A stretch of DNA of 60,000 nt from Takakia lepidozioides (GCA_030704615.1 CM060734.1:33436042-33496041), one strand, 5' to 3'; shown: positions 23,766 to 34,284, numbered from the stretch's first letter. The notes: generated by a model from the sequence alone, not told the origin. A program made the numbers and translations.

Positions 23766-26206
23766 TCAGGTCTGTGTTTCCTGTCTCCTGGCAATTCGAT
23801 TGATTGCTTGATACAGCCTGTGCCTACAATAAGGTGCCACAGCTAATAGCTGTCCAATGGTAATTTCTGCTTTGGTCTGGCATATTACTTCAGCCAAAGT
23901 CTCTTCATTACTTTGCATGTCTGCATTTTTTTTATTCCTTTCTTCCTCACTCTCTTCTTCTTCTCCATCAGAATAAGAGGAATTTGCCACAGGAATATCA
24001 GTACTCTTCTGCATTTCCCTTATAGTATCTGCCACTTCCTTGTGCAGTTCCTTCTCATCTTTCCAAGTCTCTTCATCTTCAGGCACATCATGGCCACCTT
24101 CATTATCATCTTCTTCCTCTACTACTGGAGGTATTAGTTTGGCTTTACTTCTTGTTACTATCATTGTACTTACTTCTGGTACAACACATGGCCTAACCAT
24201 GTGAGCTGCCACCACTGGGCCCTCATTCACAGGAGCTCTCATCTCATTCTGGTGTCTTATCCAGAATGAACAGGCTGCCCTGCGATGTCCTGGCTGATTA
24301 CAATAGTAACATAGTTCTTCACCATTGGTTCCTCGCCCTTGGTCTGTTCTTGGATTATTTCTATAATCCTGATTCCCGGGCTGGTAATTCCCCCTTGGAT
24401 TACCCTGATAGTTGCCTCTGAAATTTCCTTGGTAATTCCCTCTTGAATTACCTCTCCCTTCCATGCCATTGTTATAACCACCAGACCTACCATAGTGGTC
24501 CTGATCATTATTTCTTCTTGGTTGGGGCTGCACCTGATGCACCCTTACTTGCCTAGGTTCTCTTGCAGCTGTCCTTCTGTTGTAGTAACAATTCTCAGTA
24601 GAATGGTTATCCATTTTACAGATAGTACAGTGTTTCTCCTTCATGTGGCATTCTGTGGTGGTATGGCCTTCATTTTGGCACTTTGCACACCATACACCCT
24701 TCCTCCAATGTGTTGCAGCCTCTGTGGCATACTTCTTCAAGATTTCTTCCAATCTTTTTTCATAGTTATCCCTCTTCAACTTCTCCTTTCTTTACTCTTC
24801 CTTTTTAGTTCTTGCTCTTCTTCTTCATCTGACTCATCCTCAGAGTCCTCATCATCCCTTTTCTCTCTCCTGAGCATTCCCAATTGCTCAATTCTGTTTG
24901 CAGTTTCAAATGCCTCCTCCACTGTATTATGGGGTAACATATCCACTTTCTTTTGCAACTCTGGTCTTAGTCCACTCACAAACCAAGTCTTCTGTAAACC
25001 GGGTGCTGGTACTACAGCCAGCTTTTTCATCATCAATTCCATCTTTTCCATATACTCCTCAACAGTTTCATGCTTCTTTTGCTTTAACTGTTGTAAACTT
25101 CCATACACTTCATCTTCAGTTTTACTTGTTCTGAACCTATTTTGAAATGCTGTATTCAAGCCATTCCAGGTTAGGAAATGATTATCAGGGAATCTTGCAT
25201 ACCATTCACTTGCTTTCTTGATAAGTGAACAAGGAAACAATCTCATCTTGGCATCATCGCCATTCTCATTGTTCACTATACACATGTGCTCAAATTGGCT
25301 AATGTGTACATCGGGATCCCCTTTTCCTGAATATATTGGAAAGGGTGGTTTTGCCCGTGTTGGTTATAACGCCATCTGTGGCCCTACCTTCTGCCCACTG
25401 ACAGGTGCTGGCACCCTTGCTGGTGCTGGTCCTTTTGGATCTGTTGTTTTTGTGGTGGATCTTCCACCAAGTGGTGGCCCTTGAGCACTCCCTGCTTCCG
25501 GCCCCACGATATTCACAGTATTCCCAGCTTCAGTTGCACTACTTCCCACACTCCCTGTCCCCCCAGAGCCAGATCCAGGCAGCCCGCGCGATCCCCCTGA
25601 GCCGACACCTTCATTGGCCTGTGATCCAAGTGCTCCACTTGATCCAGGTCCAACGGGTTGGGATGTCCTGGTTGTAGTCTCAACCTCAGCTGTTGGGTCT
25701 ACTTCTTCATATTCTTCCTCTTCCAATTTCTTCTCTCTGTTTTCATCCTCCAAGTTCTGCCCTTGGGTTTCTTCTTCACTCATGTAACTCAACTGTAATG
25801 GTGTTGGAGAGTCCGAACTCTCCGTTGGCTCTGCCACATCCTCTCCTCCTTCTTCACCTTCCGCTTCAAAAACTGGAGTTCATGCTTTTGGTGTTCCATG
25901 CCAACTCTTATCAAAGATTTCTGTCAAATCTTTTATCCAGGGATGTACCTTAGATCTTTCACCTCGTGATTGATCTTCTTCCCGTACCAATTCCCTTAAT
26001 CTTTCTTGCAAAGAAACAGAAGGAGTGGCATCCAACTCTAGTTCTTCCGGTATGGGTGATGTACTCTTTGATCTTAATGGTGTGAGAGGTCCAGATGATT
26101 CCCCTATGTCTATTCCTCTCTCCCAAAGATATGGATAATTAGCTTTCAGATAGCTTTCTCTTTTTGCTGAATATCTCTGGCGTCTAGCTTCTCTTTCATC
26201 ACTCAT
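23766..26206 (-). pseudogene. gag of copy B with three CCHC zinc knuckles
   Basis: Structural protein of the particle. A charged N-terminus begins MSDEREARRQRYS at 26206. An acidic and Gly/Ser-rich linker follows (25840-25365), then a Ty3-type gag core (25340-24780) with KMRLFPCSLIKKASEWY, then three zinc knuckles of CX2CX4HX4C type: CAKCQNEGHTTTEC (near 24690), CTICKMDNHSTENC (near 24630) and CYYCNQPGHRRAAC (near 24315). In-frame stops at 25880 (TGA) and 25364 (TAA) and a frame break at 24776-24779 disrupt it. Three knuckles are more than the usual one or two. Confidence 0.88.
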
Positions 26207-26227
26207 GTCCCATGTCTTTCATTTCTT

Positions 26228-26923
26228 TTAATGTGGCAATAACCAAAATTCTCTTCTGTAATATCTCTCGTATATGCCTGGGTTTCTTTCAAGCTTCAAT
26301 GCACCCTTGGCTATACTTGAAGTCTCCGTTACCATATAACCATATGGCAAACAAGTCTGGAAAGCTGTTCTTGGTGTGAGTTTGATCCACAAAATATCCT
26401 TTGGAATCCAATTCTTTACCAGTACCAGCTCTTCATGCATATGAGTATAAACATTCACCTTTCTTTCCTCCCAGCCTTCAAACTCTACTCGCTTAATGGA
26501 TAGCAATGCTATCACATAAACCAACGTTGGTAACCAACGTGCTCTTCCTCTACAGGCTACCTGATAAATCTTTATCACTCCTTTCTCCAGACCCCATTCC
26601 GGATCAGCATCATGCACTCGCTTAAGAATATTTTCTTTACAACCGTCTGGCAATTCCAAGAACCTTTGAAAGAATTGTTTTGACAATCTTTCTTCCTTCG
26701 TTCCACAGGGAATTTGATTCACTTCAAATTCTTTAATGGTCCAACCACCATGATCCCACCAGATGCCTGTCACATCTGGTTGTTCATTACTCAGTTCCCC
26801 AGTATGGTCGCCAAATGTCGCGCGGCTTTTACTCACCCATCCCTTCGCTATCCGAGGCGGAAACTCCAAGATAAAAGAGTTGGAAATCTCTAAGTACTCA
26901 GCCCGCGCAGAACAATCAGTCAT
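26228..26923 (-). CDS. ORF0: unrecognised protein starting in the 5' LTR and reading through the primer-binding site
   Basis: 231 codons, intact. The only upstream ATG lies inside the LTR, so the first 36 residues are LTR-encoded. The frame then crosses the LTR edge and the primer-binding site and ends at TAA 26228, 22 bp before the gag start. The body is Trp/Arg-rich with a short hydrophobic stretch (ARWLPTLVYVIALLSI, near 26525) and has no family I recognise. Plant Ogre/Tat elements carry an ORF before gag, so the position has precedent; relatedness is not shown. Copy A has no visible counterpart because its 5' end is outside the window. A non-coding leader that happens to be open is the alternative. 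Confidence 0.5.
   Translation of the reverse strand: MTDCSARAEYLEISNSFILEFPPRIAKGWVSKSRATFGDHTGELSNEQPDVTGIWWDHGGWTIKEFEVNQIPCGTKEERLSKQFFQRFLELPDGCKENILKRVHDADPEWGLEKGVIKIYQVACRGRARWLPTLVYVIALLSIKRVEFEGWEERKVNVYTHMHEELVLVKNWIPKDILWIKLTPRTAFQTCLPYGYMVTETSSIAKGALKLERNPGIYERYYRREFWLLPH
26797..26813 (-). promoter_or_regulatory. Primer-binding site of copy B
   Basis: On the - strand, TGGCGACCATACTGGGG starts two bases after the LTR. It begins TGG as a tRNA 3'-end complement must, and resembles the TGGCGAC-type sites of large plant gypsy elements. The tRNA (Arg or Asp type) is not certain. Confidence 0.7.
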
Positions 26924-27752
26924 GACCTACAGCTAGTGTATCATGGGGGTGTTTCCTATTTGTTTCCTTTTTGGCATTCATGTTAGCTACCTTACCATTG
27001 ATAGTTAAGTATCAGTTTGCTTTATCAATCTATTGGATTCCATCAACTCATCCATTCATTCCACAGCTTCACTCAGATCTCTCTACACAGTGTGATTGTA
27101 TCGTATAAGTATCCGATTATGATTTATCAGGTATCAGGCCGAAGCCATTGTGTCTCTAATTTGCTCTACAATATCACTACAGCTTTGCATATAACAAGTA
27201 TCTACTCCTCATCTCTCCATCTTCGCTTCCGTTCTTCATCTCTGCCCGATCCCCTCTCCTGCATGACCAAGAAGTCCTCTCCCGTGAAGTGCTTCCCAAA
27301 ATCATCCCCCCAAAAAGCCCCTTCTCAGTCCTTGCTTCTCGCTTTATCTTCCTACTCGTGGCTCTAACCGTTTCCCTCACTAACCGTCGTCCGTGAACTA
27401 ACATGTTCCATTTGCAGGTGTTGTTCCCCACAGTCGTTCCCTGTCCTGCTCTCCGTTCCCTATGGTCGTGACAGCTGTGTCAAGCTGTGACTGGCTGTGT
27501 GAAACTGTGTCGGGCTGTGACTGGCTGTGTGGCTGTGTCTGCTGTGACGACTGTGACGGGCTGTGTCGGCTGTGACTGCTGTGTCGACTGTGACGGGTTG
27601 TGTTGGCTGTGTCGGCTGTGACGGCTGTGTAACCCCCCTCTACAGTGCGCTGCTGTCACCCCTAAGGCTCCTGTTGGTCTCAGTCTGTGCAAAAATTAAG
27701 GGTACCCTATAGATCCCGTATAAGTGTCTTAGTCCCAGACAGTCCTCTAACA
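26816..27752 (-). repeat. 5' LTR of copy B (937 bp)
   Basis: Edges TGTCGCGCGG and CCTCTAACA on the + strand. It matches the other LTR closely and contains a shorter ACAGCC array (27468-27632). Confidence 0.94.
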
Positions 27753-27757
27753 ACCCG
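27753..27757 (+). repeat. Target site duplication of copy B (right)
   Basis: ACCCG, identical to 14611-14615. Confidence 0.92.
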
Positions 27758-30330
27758 CCACGCCTATGCACCACACATTAGCGAGGAATTGAAAGCCTGG
27801 GTCGTCGAGTGTTTGTGCCGAGGCCTGTCGGTCGCCCAAATCATGATGGAGTATAAAGAGCACGTGATGAACAACACCGGCTTGGGCAATGCATGGACCC
27901 GCGATGATTTCTTGTTGGAGCAAGATGTTCGCAACCTTGCCGAGAAACGTGCGTGGCAAACCTTCAAAAAACACGCCGATGATGCAGAGAGTGTGCGCAT
28001 GTGGAGAGACCAGAATCCTGCGTCCGTTTTTTTCTATCAAGAGGAGAAATTAGAGCCAACATTCAAGCATTTTGATGGAGATTTGACATTCACTATTGGC
28101 ATACAGACTCCGTGGCAGAAACGACAAATGCTGGAACTAGGACATGACCGTATCGTTGCATGTGATGCAACCTTTGGGACAAATCATGACAAGGTACTAT
28201 TCGAACGGTTCCATGGACTTGTACGAGCATGATAGCATAGTACCATGCAACATTCACATAATATTTGGTGTGCTGACCCTTTCTGTATGTTTTCATGTGT
28301 ACGTTGCGGAAGACCGAGGGGCAGACCCATTGTGAACCGCTACAGACCTCATCACTCTTATGAAGTCTTCTCGTGCAGAACTGAGCGGAATTTGCATGCT
28401 CTGACCATCTTACATTGTGCATTCCAACAGTTCCCATTGTACACGTTGATGGTCTTCGACAAGTGGTTGAATGGTATACCAGTTGCCTATATCCTATCCG
28501 CGAGGAATCGGACAAGAGACCTGGTTCCGTGGATGAGAGCCTTGCGCGATTCACTCCTCGCAGATTTGCTGAGCTGGCGACCCAATGCCTTCATTGTGGA
28601 CGATGCCGAAGCAGAAATCAATGCTATTCGGTAAGTCTGTTGGTCCACAGCACCGGTCCATTGTCGAGGTCCACTGCAGCAGTCCATTGGTACAGTCCAC
28701 TGGCAGACTCCTGTGGCGAAACCCGATGGCAGTTCGCTGAGCAAATCCACTGGTAGTCCGCTGTCAAGTCCGGTCATCAGTCCCCTGGCAAGTCCGCTGG
28801 CAGTCCCCGGCAAGTCCGCTCGGCAGTCCGCTGTGGCAGTCCAATGGGGCAGTCCGCTGATGCAGTCCGCTGCCCCAGTCCTAGCTAGGGGAAGTCCAAT
28901 GGGGAAGTCCACTGGGTAGTCCAATGGGGTTATTCCAACACATCAACGTCATGGCATTGTACTGTCCACTGGGCGAGTCCAGTGGCTCTGCCCGCTGATA
29001 CAAGTCGTTGTTACAGTCCACTCCGGCAGTCCACCATTGCAGTCCGATCCCCAAGACTCTAATGTGTACCATGTGTGTTGTGCAGAATTGTTTTTGAATG
29101 AGTACTCATTTTCCTCTGCCTTTGGAATGTCCGCAAGGCATGGGTGAAGCAATCATGCAAGAAAACGAAGGATCCGGTGACCGCTATAAACTTGTTGAAG
29201 GATATGGGAGACCTCATGTACTGTAGAGAGGGACCACGCAACGAGAAAAGAGCGCTTCGGTGGGTTGCAAGGAGAATCCGTCGTATGAGGTCAAAATACC
29301 CGAAAGGACATGAATTTCTTGACTATATCGAACAGTACTGGAAGCCCAAAATAGCAATGTGGTGTACAACAACCCGCCATGTCCCTCATGCAAGCCAAGA
29401 CACAAACGCAAGCATTGAGGCATACCATGGAAATCTGAAGGCAAGACTTGCCATGGGGAAAGGCAAGATGAGTGGTCAAGAGTGGACTGGCTTATATGGG
29501 AACTCACTGGCCGTGTGCTAACACACTACTGGTACGCAATCCATTTGAAGACCCACGGGTTCATAAGAAATGACAAACACGAAAAGTACATATCCAGTTC
29601 TATACTTGCGGCACGAGACATTCCTGCTGAGAGTGTTACTCTTCCCTTGGGTCCTGGTGAACCAGCCTACGTTCTCAGCAGCAACCACCCCGGCACAACA
29701 TACATTGTTAACAATCCTGATTGCGATTGGGGTTGTTGCACGTGCCCATGGGCAATGAAGGGAAACTTATGCAAGCATCAGGTCCGTGTCCTGAAGATGC
29801 TTCACCCTGACCTGTAGGATGGCCTCCTTGTGCGCACTTATGGCACGGCACTGGTGTAAGATTACCTAACTTGCTCTTGGGCAATGGTGCCGGCGGCAAC
29901 GACAAATCCAATCAGTTCATGGAAAGACATCCTCCGGACGACTTTCCCCTACGACGAGGCACCTCTGGAGGTCTCAGCCTCAATGGAACAAGAATTTGCG
30001 GACATACTTCGCATTGTAGGTGATGACAAATACCTGGAGGCACATGCCCGATCTGCTCTTCATATGTGCAGAGGGCAGCTCGTTGATATCTTGGCGAAAA
30101 GTGCGGCTGGAATGTTGCACCCTGCGACAGCGAAGGCTTTCCGTCCTCTGAACGACAACAACAACATGTCTCTGAAAAGGAGACGAGATTTCGTGGAGGC
30201 CTGGAAAACCCGGCCTACGGTTTTGCGGAGAATCAGCAAGAGGGTGTCTGCACCTGCACCTGCAGCACATATATACTCAAAAATTCGCAAGGTTTCAGGT
30301 CGTGTAGATGTCACGAAGAAGACAATATAA
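27758..30330 (+). pseudogene. 3' half of the MULE-type transposase gene (DDE core and SWIM zinc finger), with introns
   Basis: Visible exons: up to 28193 (donor GTACTA), 28431-28630 (acceptor CAACAG, donor GTAAGT), 29086 to about 29817 (acceptor TTGTGCAG), then a tail to 30330. The core shows CDATFGTN (near 28165, first catalytic Asp), FPLYTLMVFDKW (28431), VDDAEAEINAI (near 28600, second Asp) and a probable catalytic Glu in SIEAYHG (near 29415). The SWIM zinc finger CTCPWAMKGNLCKH is at about 29740-29780. MULE transposases cut and join DNA at long inverted repeats; the SWIM finger binds DNA or protein. Damage: TGA 29099-29101, a frame break near 29480 and TAG 29815-29817. The 5' half is at 13866-14615. 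An ancient domesticated gene rather than a transposon is possible. Confidence 0.82.
28640..29050 (+). repeat. CAGTCC-word degenerate array in an intron of the MULE-SWIM gene, copy 2
   Basis: Almost the whole 28631-29085 intron consists of AGTCCRCTGG, GGCAGTCC and GGGGAAGTCC words at irregular spacing of about 9-18 bp. It begins right after the GTAAGT donor and ends before the TTGTGCAG acceptor. Confidence 0.85.
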
Positions 30331-30476
30331 GTCTGCAATGCCTCGAAAAGAGACAAGGTTTCACGTCGTGTAGGTGTCACGGAGAAGACAATATAAGTCT
30401 GCAATTCCTCGAAAAGAGACAAGGTTTCACGTCATGTAGGTGTCACGAAGAAGACAATATAAGTCTGCAATTCCTC
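30289..30476 (+). repeat. 66-bp tandem repeat, 2.8 copies
   Basis: Units start at 30289, 30355 and 30421 with AAGGTTTCA; the third is incomplete. The first unit contains the last codons and the stop of the MULE-SWIM reading frame, so the array arose by duplicating the gene's end. Confidence 0.93.
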
Positions 30477-30489
30477 TGGTAGGATTGTC

Positions 30490-30690
30490 CCTTTCTGAAA
30501 TACAAGTCCGCAATGGACTAATGCACAGTCTCCCAATGGACTCCTCCAGTCTGCCAACTGACTCCCACACAGTCTCCCAAGCATAGTCTCCCAACGGACT
30601 CATGCACAGTCTCCCAACAGAGTCACAGTCAACAGACTGCGAGCGCCAGTAAGCCAGTCTGCTGGTCAGTCTGCTGCCCACTGCAAAAGT
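30490..30690 (+). repeat. CAGTCTCCC/CAGTCTGC-word array, copy 3
   Basis: Degenerate repetition of CAGTCTCCCAA, then CCAGTCTGCTGGTCAGTC-like words, between the 66-bp array and the CACTA remnant. It is related in vocabulary to the arrays at 13499-13670 and 28640-29050. Confidence 0.75.
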
Positions 30691-30705
30691 CTGCTTGTAC
30701 ACCTT

Positions 30706-32019
30706 GTGGACGAATCGGAGGTGTGTGGTCCTGTGTCTAGCCGTTGGATGTATCCTATGGAATGGTATATGAAGACATTAAAAGGCTATGTAAGGAATAT
30801 GAGCCGACCTGAAGGGAGCATGGCGGAAGGGTATGCTTTGGATGAGGCCCTAGGGTTTCTAACTGAGTATATGGCTGAATTTCATGCTACAAGCCGAAGG
30901 GTGTGGGACTCCAATGAAGAAGACTCAGTTAGTGGGGAGGTGGTTCAAGGATTGGGAAGTGTACGAGTCCTCACCATTCAAGAATGAGACAGTGCACACG
31001 ATTATGTTTTGCACAACACAGATTGCATGAAACCATTCCTTGAGTATGTTGCTTATCATATCTTGTGTGTTTCATTTCTGCCAATGGTATAAGTTGTAAT
31101 CCTAATTTGCAATTCTCATTTGGACAGGGCCTATGAAGAGGAGATGGCACTCATAGAAGCATCCCGCACTGAGTTCAGAACAACATTCCTTTGTGGACAA
31201 GACCAAGACCACCATAATGGTGAAATTCCATACCCAACAGATATGCGCTTACTGGCTCCATTCCATGAATGGATTGAAGGTGTTGTCCAAGGTAAGGTGA
31301 GTTCAGGTGAGTCCTATGATTTGGACATATGCCATTTATGTATACCACCAGTAGTACAGTCCTTGGGCTTCAAGTCCATGTATGCTTACGGCAATCACTT
31401 TCGAGCAATACGTGATGGGACTGGCGCCACAGACACGGTGACATTTGATTCTGGAGTTGCTCAAGTATTCCATCAGGAAAGCGAAAACAGTGCAGGTATG
31501 TCGAGACAAGTGTTATCCCAATTGGAATATGTGGGTGTTGTAAGAGAAATAATTCAACTGGATTACGGAATTCTTCGCCCAATTCTGTTCTTGTGTAGAT
31601 GGGTGAGGTCACACATGGTGGGCCGGAATGCCACCATGAAACGCGATGATTATGGCTTTCTCTTGGTTGACTTCAGTCGCATGTTACCTCGGATGGAGCA
31701 GCCCTGGACATTCCCTAGTCAGGTGGAGCAAGTTTTTTTCTCGGATGAAAAAAGTTCACGAGGGAACTGGAAGGTGGTCCTTCACAATGACCCTCGATCC
31801 CGACGAGTGGTTCACGATATTACAGAAGTGGCACTGGGTGAGGTAGACACTTATGTAGGCATGGTGCCTCCTGAAGTTCCTCATAACATCATGACTGAGC
31901 CTGCTGTTTGTGTTCCTTTGAGTGAGGCAGATGAATTGGCCATTGCCAACTTGAATGCACCTGCAAGGCAGAGGCAAAATGGTAGAAGGCGGAGGCAAGC
32001 TCCACATGGGAGGTACTAG
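30706..32019 (+). pseudogene. CACTA (En/Spm) transposase C-terminal remnant
   Basis: Piece 1 (30706-30987) contains SSRWMYPMEWYMKTLKGYV followed by RPEGSMAEGY, the hallmark of the DUF4218-type region of plant CACTA transposases. Piece 2 (31123-32019) contains YVGVVREIIQLDYG, DDYGFLLVDFSRM and FPSQVEQVFF, typical of the DUF4216-type region, and ends at TAG 32017. The 30988-31122 gap has an AG acceptor-like end (TTTGGACAG at 31126), so it may be an intron. The N-terminal catalytic part and CACTA termini are missing. Family assignment is from remembered motif patterns. Confidence 0.8.
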
Positions 32020-32387
32020 GCCAGTTGTGCTATGGTCTAGAGTTGGTTTCTGCTATTGCATGTATTTTTCCAGGGTTTAGACTTGATACAACATGGTACC
32101 TTGCATGGGTGGGAGTGACTGAGCTATTAGGGTGGGCAAAATTCTGACAAACACACTTTCATTTGTGACAGTGAACCCTAAACAGTCATGAAGCCGTGGC
32201 ATGAATACTTTCCTGACCCTAGTCAATGGTGGCCCAATTGTGGCAAAAAGGTGAATGCCTGTTGGATTACAGAGAGTAGGAGATGCAATTGAGCATAGGA
32301 ACTAGTGTGAGAAGTTGAGTTGGGTGTTTCCTAGAACAAATGTAGGCTATTATTGTCAGCTGCTACCAGCAAGGCAAGGATGTATGC
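32020..32387. other. No recognisable feature
   Basis: Sequence between the CACTA remnant and the PPR-like array. No coding, repeat or terminal motif is seen. Confidence 0.5.
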
Positions 32388-33071
32388 ATGATTTGTGCAG
32401 AGGCATGGATAGCTGAAGGAGCAGGGATAGAGTGTGGGTCCAGATTCATCCAAGACGGCCACATTTCAAGCACAACATTGCCTGTGAAAAAGGAAGATCA
32501 GGTCCATGGTTTCATTGTCAAAGCTGGAATTGTACCTGATGTGATTATGGACAATGCCCTCATGGACATGTATGCCAAATGTGGGAGCATCAAGGGCAAG
32601 CCTGGCAGCTCTGGGAAAGGGAAGATCCGGTCCATGGTTTCATTGTCAATTGTACCTGATGTGATTCTGGACAATGCCCTCGTGGACATGTATGCCAAAT
32701 GTGGGAGCATCAAGGGCAAGCCTGGCAGCTCTGGAAAATGGGAAGAGGTCCATGGCTTCATTGTCAAAGCTGGAATTGTACCTGATGTGATTCTGAACAA
32801 TGCCCTCGTGGACATGTATGCCAAATGTGGGAGCATCAAGGGCAAGCCTGGCAGCTCTGGAAAAAAGGAAGAGGTCCATGGTTTCATTGTCAAAGCTGGA
32901 ATTGTACCTGATGTGATTTTGAACAATGCCCTCGTGGACATGTATGCCAAATGTGGGAGCATCAAGGATGCGAAGGCAATTTTCCAACACTATGGCTCTT
33001 GGAGTGATTTTGACATGTACCAGCGAAGGGGAGAAAGTGAGGCCCTCAGCAGACGAGTTGAAAAGCACTAG
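32388..33071 (+). pseudogene. Tandem PPR-like units (four near-identical copies)
   Basis: An open frame of 227 codons in which a pentatricopeptide-type helix pair (VHGFIVKAGIVPDVI then NALVDMYAKCGSIK) repeats four times at 120, 126 and 126 bp, with landmark ATGTATGCC at 32568, 32688, 32814 and 32940. PPR proteins bind organellar RNA through arrays of about 35-residue units with diverse code residues. Here the unit is about 42 residues because of a KPGSSGK linker, and the copies are nearly identical, so this looks like a recent DNA-level duplication of one PPR piece rather than a natural RNA-binding array. The upstream start (MICAEAW) has no PPR features and no organelle-targeting signal is evident. 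Confidence 0.7.
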
Positions 33072-34029
33072 TTAAAAAGCACTGGCGCTTGATAGGGTGG
33101 GGCAAAATTCAGGCTGGGGTGATCATTGATATCCCGGACGCAGTGTAAAAAAGACGGTTGTGAGTGAAGTACACCCGTAAAAAAAAAACCCTGCTGTCTC
33201 AAAAAGGGAGCCAGTCACAAAGAGCAAGGCACTTTGTCCAAGCTTCTCGACATCTAGCAACAATGTGGACAGAGAGGGAGTCATTGGGAACAATTTTTGT
33301 AAGGTGGCGAAGAAAACCTTGTCTGAGGATCACTAGATATTTCTCTAGTACGGTTGGACTAGTAGAGATTGAAATCCGTGCTCAGCTCAGCTTTAGACTG
33401 TCTCATTGTGAGGGGTCATGGTTGACTGGACAGAAATGGGATTGACATTGCCGGGCTCACAAATCTCTGAGACGACATGTGGTAGTTTTATCTATAGCTT
33501 CTCAAAGCAATTGTTGTACATTGTTGATTATAGTGTGACATTCTCATAACGATATTGTCATCAGCTGCATGAGCAGTGCATCTTTTTGGATTGCTGGTTC
33601 CCGGAGGGATTATATGTGACAGGACAGAGGGCAAGTTATAGCCAATAGTTGCAGGCAGTGTTCAATATTGAAGAGAATTCTATGCCCTTTCGGTTCTGCC
33701 GATCTCCTTCTCATTTTACTTGAGGTTGTCTATTTTGAGAGCTTTGATGTTTGGATGAAAATGCATTTTGGCATCAACTTAAAGGGATGGCCTGCACTAG
33801 TGGGCATTCAGATTCTAAACGAGCTGGCAAAGAAAAACTACAGGTCCCACAACCCTCTACATGCAGACCCCATAACCCTAATAACCTTTTTGAACTTTTC
33901 AAATTCTCTAAACAAAAGTCTATGTGTTATGTCCTCCAGGGCATGTTGAATAGAGGTGGAAGTCATTTCATCCATCCATCTTCCACTTGGATGGTCAATG
34001 TGCCACGTCATATAGTTGCCCCAAATTCC
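33072..34029. other. No recognisable gene
   Basis: AT-moderate sequence with an A-run (33179-33189) and a few short open frames without family features. It probably belongs to decayed mobile DNA. Confidence 0.45.
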
Positions 34030-34166
34030 TGTAGGACATCTCACACTCCATGACTCATTTCACACTCATGTCAAATGCCCCATATGAATTATCTTGGTCA
34101 ACATCCGTTGACCGTATGGGTGTCATTTGAGTGTGAAATTTGTAACACCATGTGGCTTTTCCTACA
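34030..34166. repeat. Foldback (hairpin) sequence
   Basis: Imperfect inverted repeat: TGTAGGA at 34030 pairs with TCCTACA at 34160, ATTTCACACTC at 34057 pairs with GAGTGTGAAAT near 34129, and the tip is a perfect GGTCAAC-ATCC-GTTGACC hairpin (34096-34113). It resembles a small foldback element or MITE; no target duplication was identified. Confidence 0.6.
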
Positions 34167-34284
34167 ATGGTCCAGATCACACATTGCCTCCTCTCACATG
34201 GGTGTAAGAGGAGCCGTTCAAAGTGCCAGGTGTGAACTATGGGTGGTGTTGGAAAAACCGGTTTCTCTAATAGTGGATGCTTGA

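Larger units (their letters stand above)
14616..27752 (-). mobile_element. Complete 13.1-kb Ty3/gypsy LTR retrotransposon, copy B
   Basis: Two LTRs with TG...CA ends (5' LTR 26816-27752, 3' LTR 14616-15525, element on the - strand), a primer-binding site, a polypurine tract and a perfect 5-bp target duplication ACCCG. Order along the - strand: ORF0, gag with three zinc knuckles, protease-RT-RNase H-integrase, ACAGCC array, ORF3. The LTRs are nearly identical apart from an 87-bp gap and repeat-number changes, so insertion was fairly recent. Several stops (25880, 25364, 20386, 18292, 15717) and small indels make this copy defective. It interrupts a MULE-SWIM gene. Confidence 0.95.

Noticed and set aside
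32498-33068. Two antisense ORFs opposite the PPR-like array
   Set aside because: They mirror the sense repeat exactly; the sense strand carries the recognisable PPR pattern.
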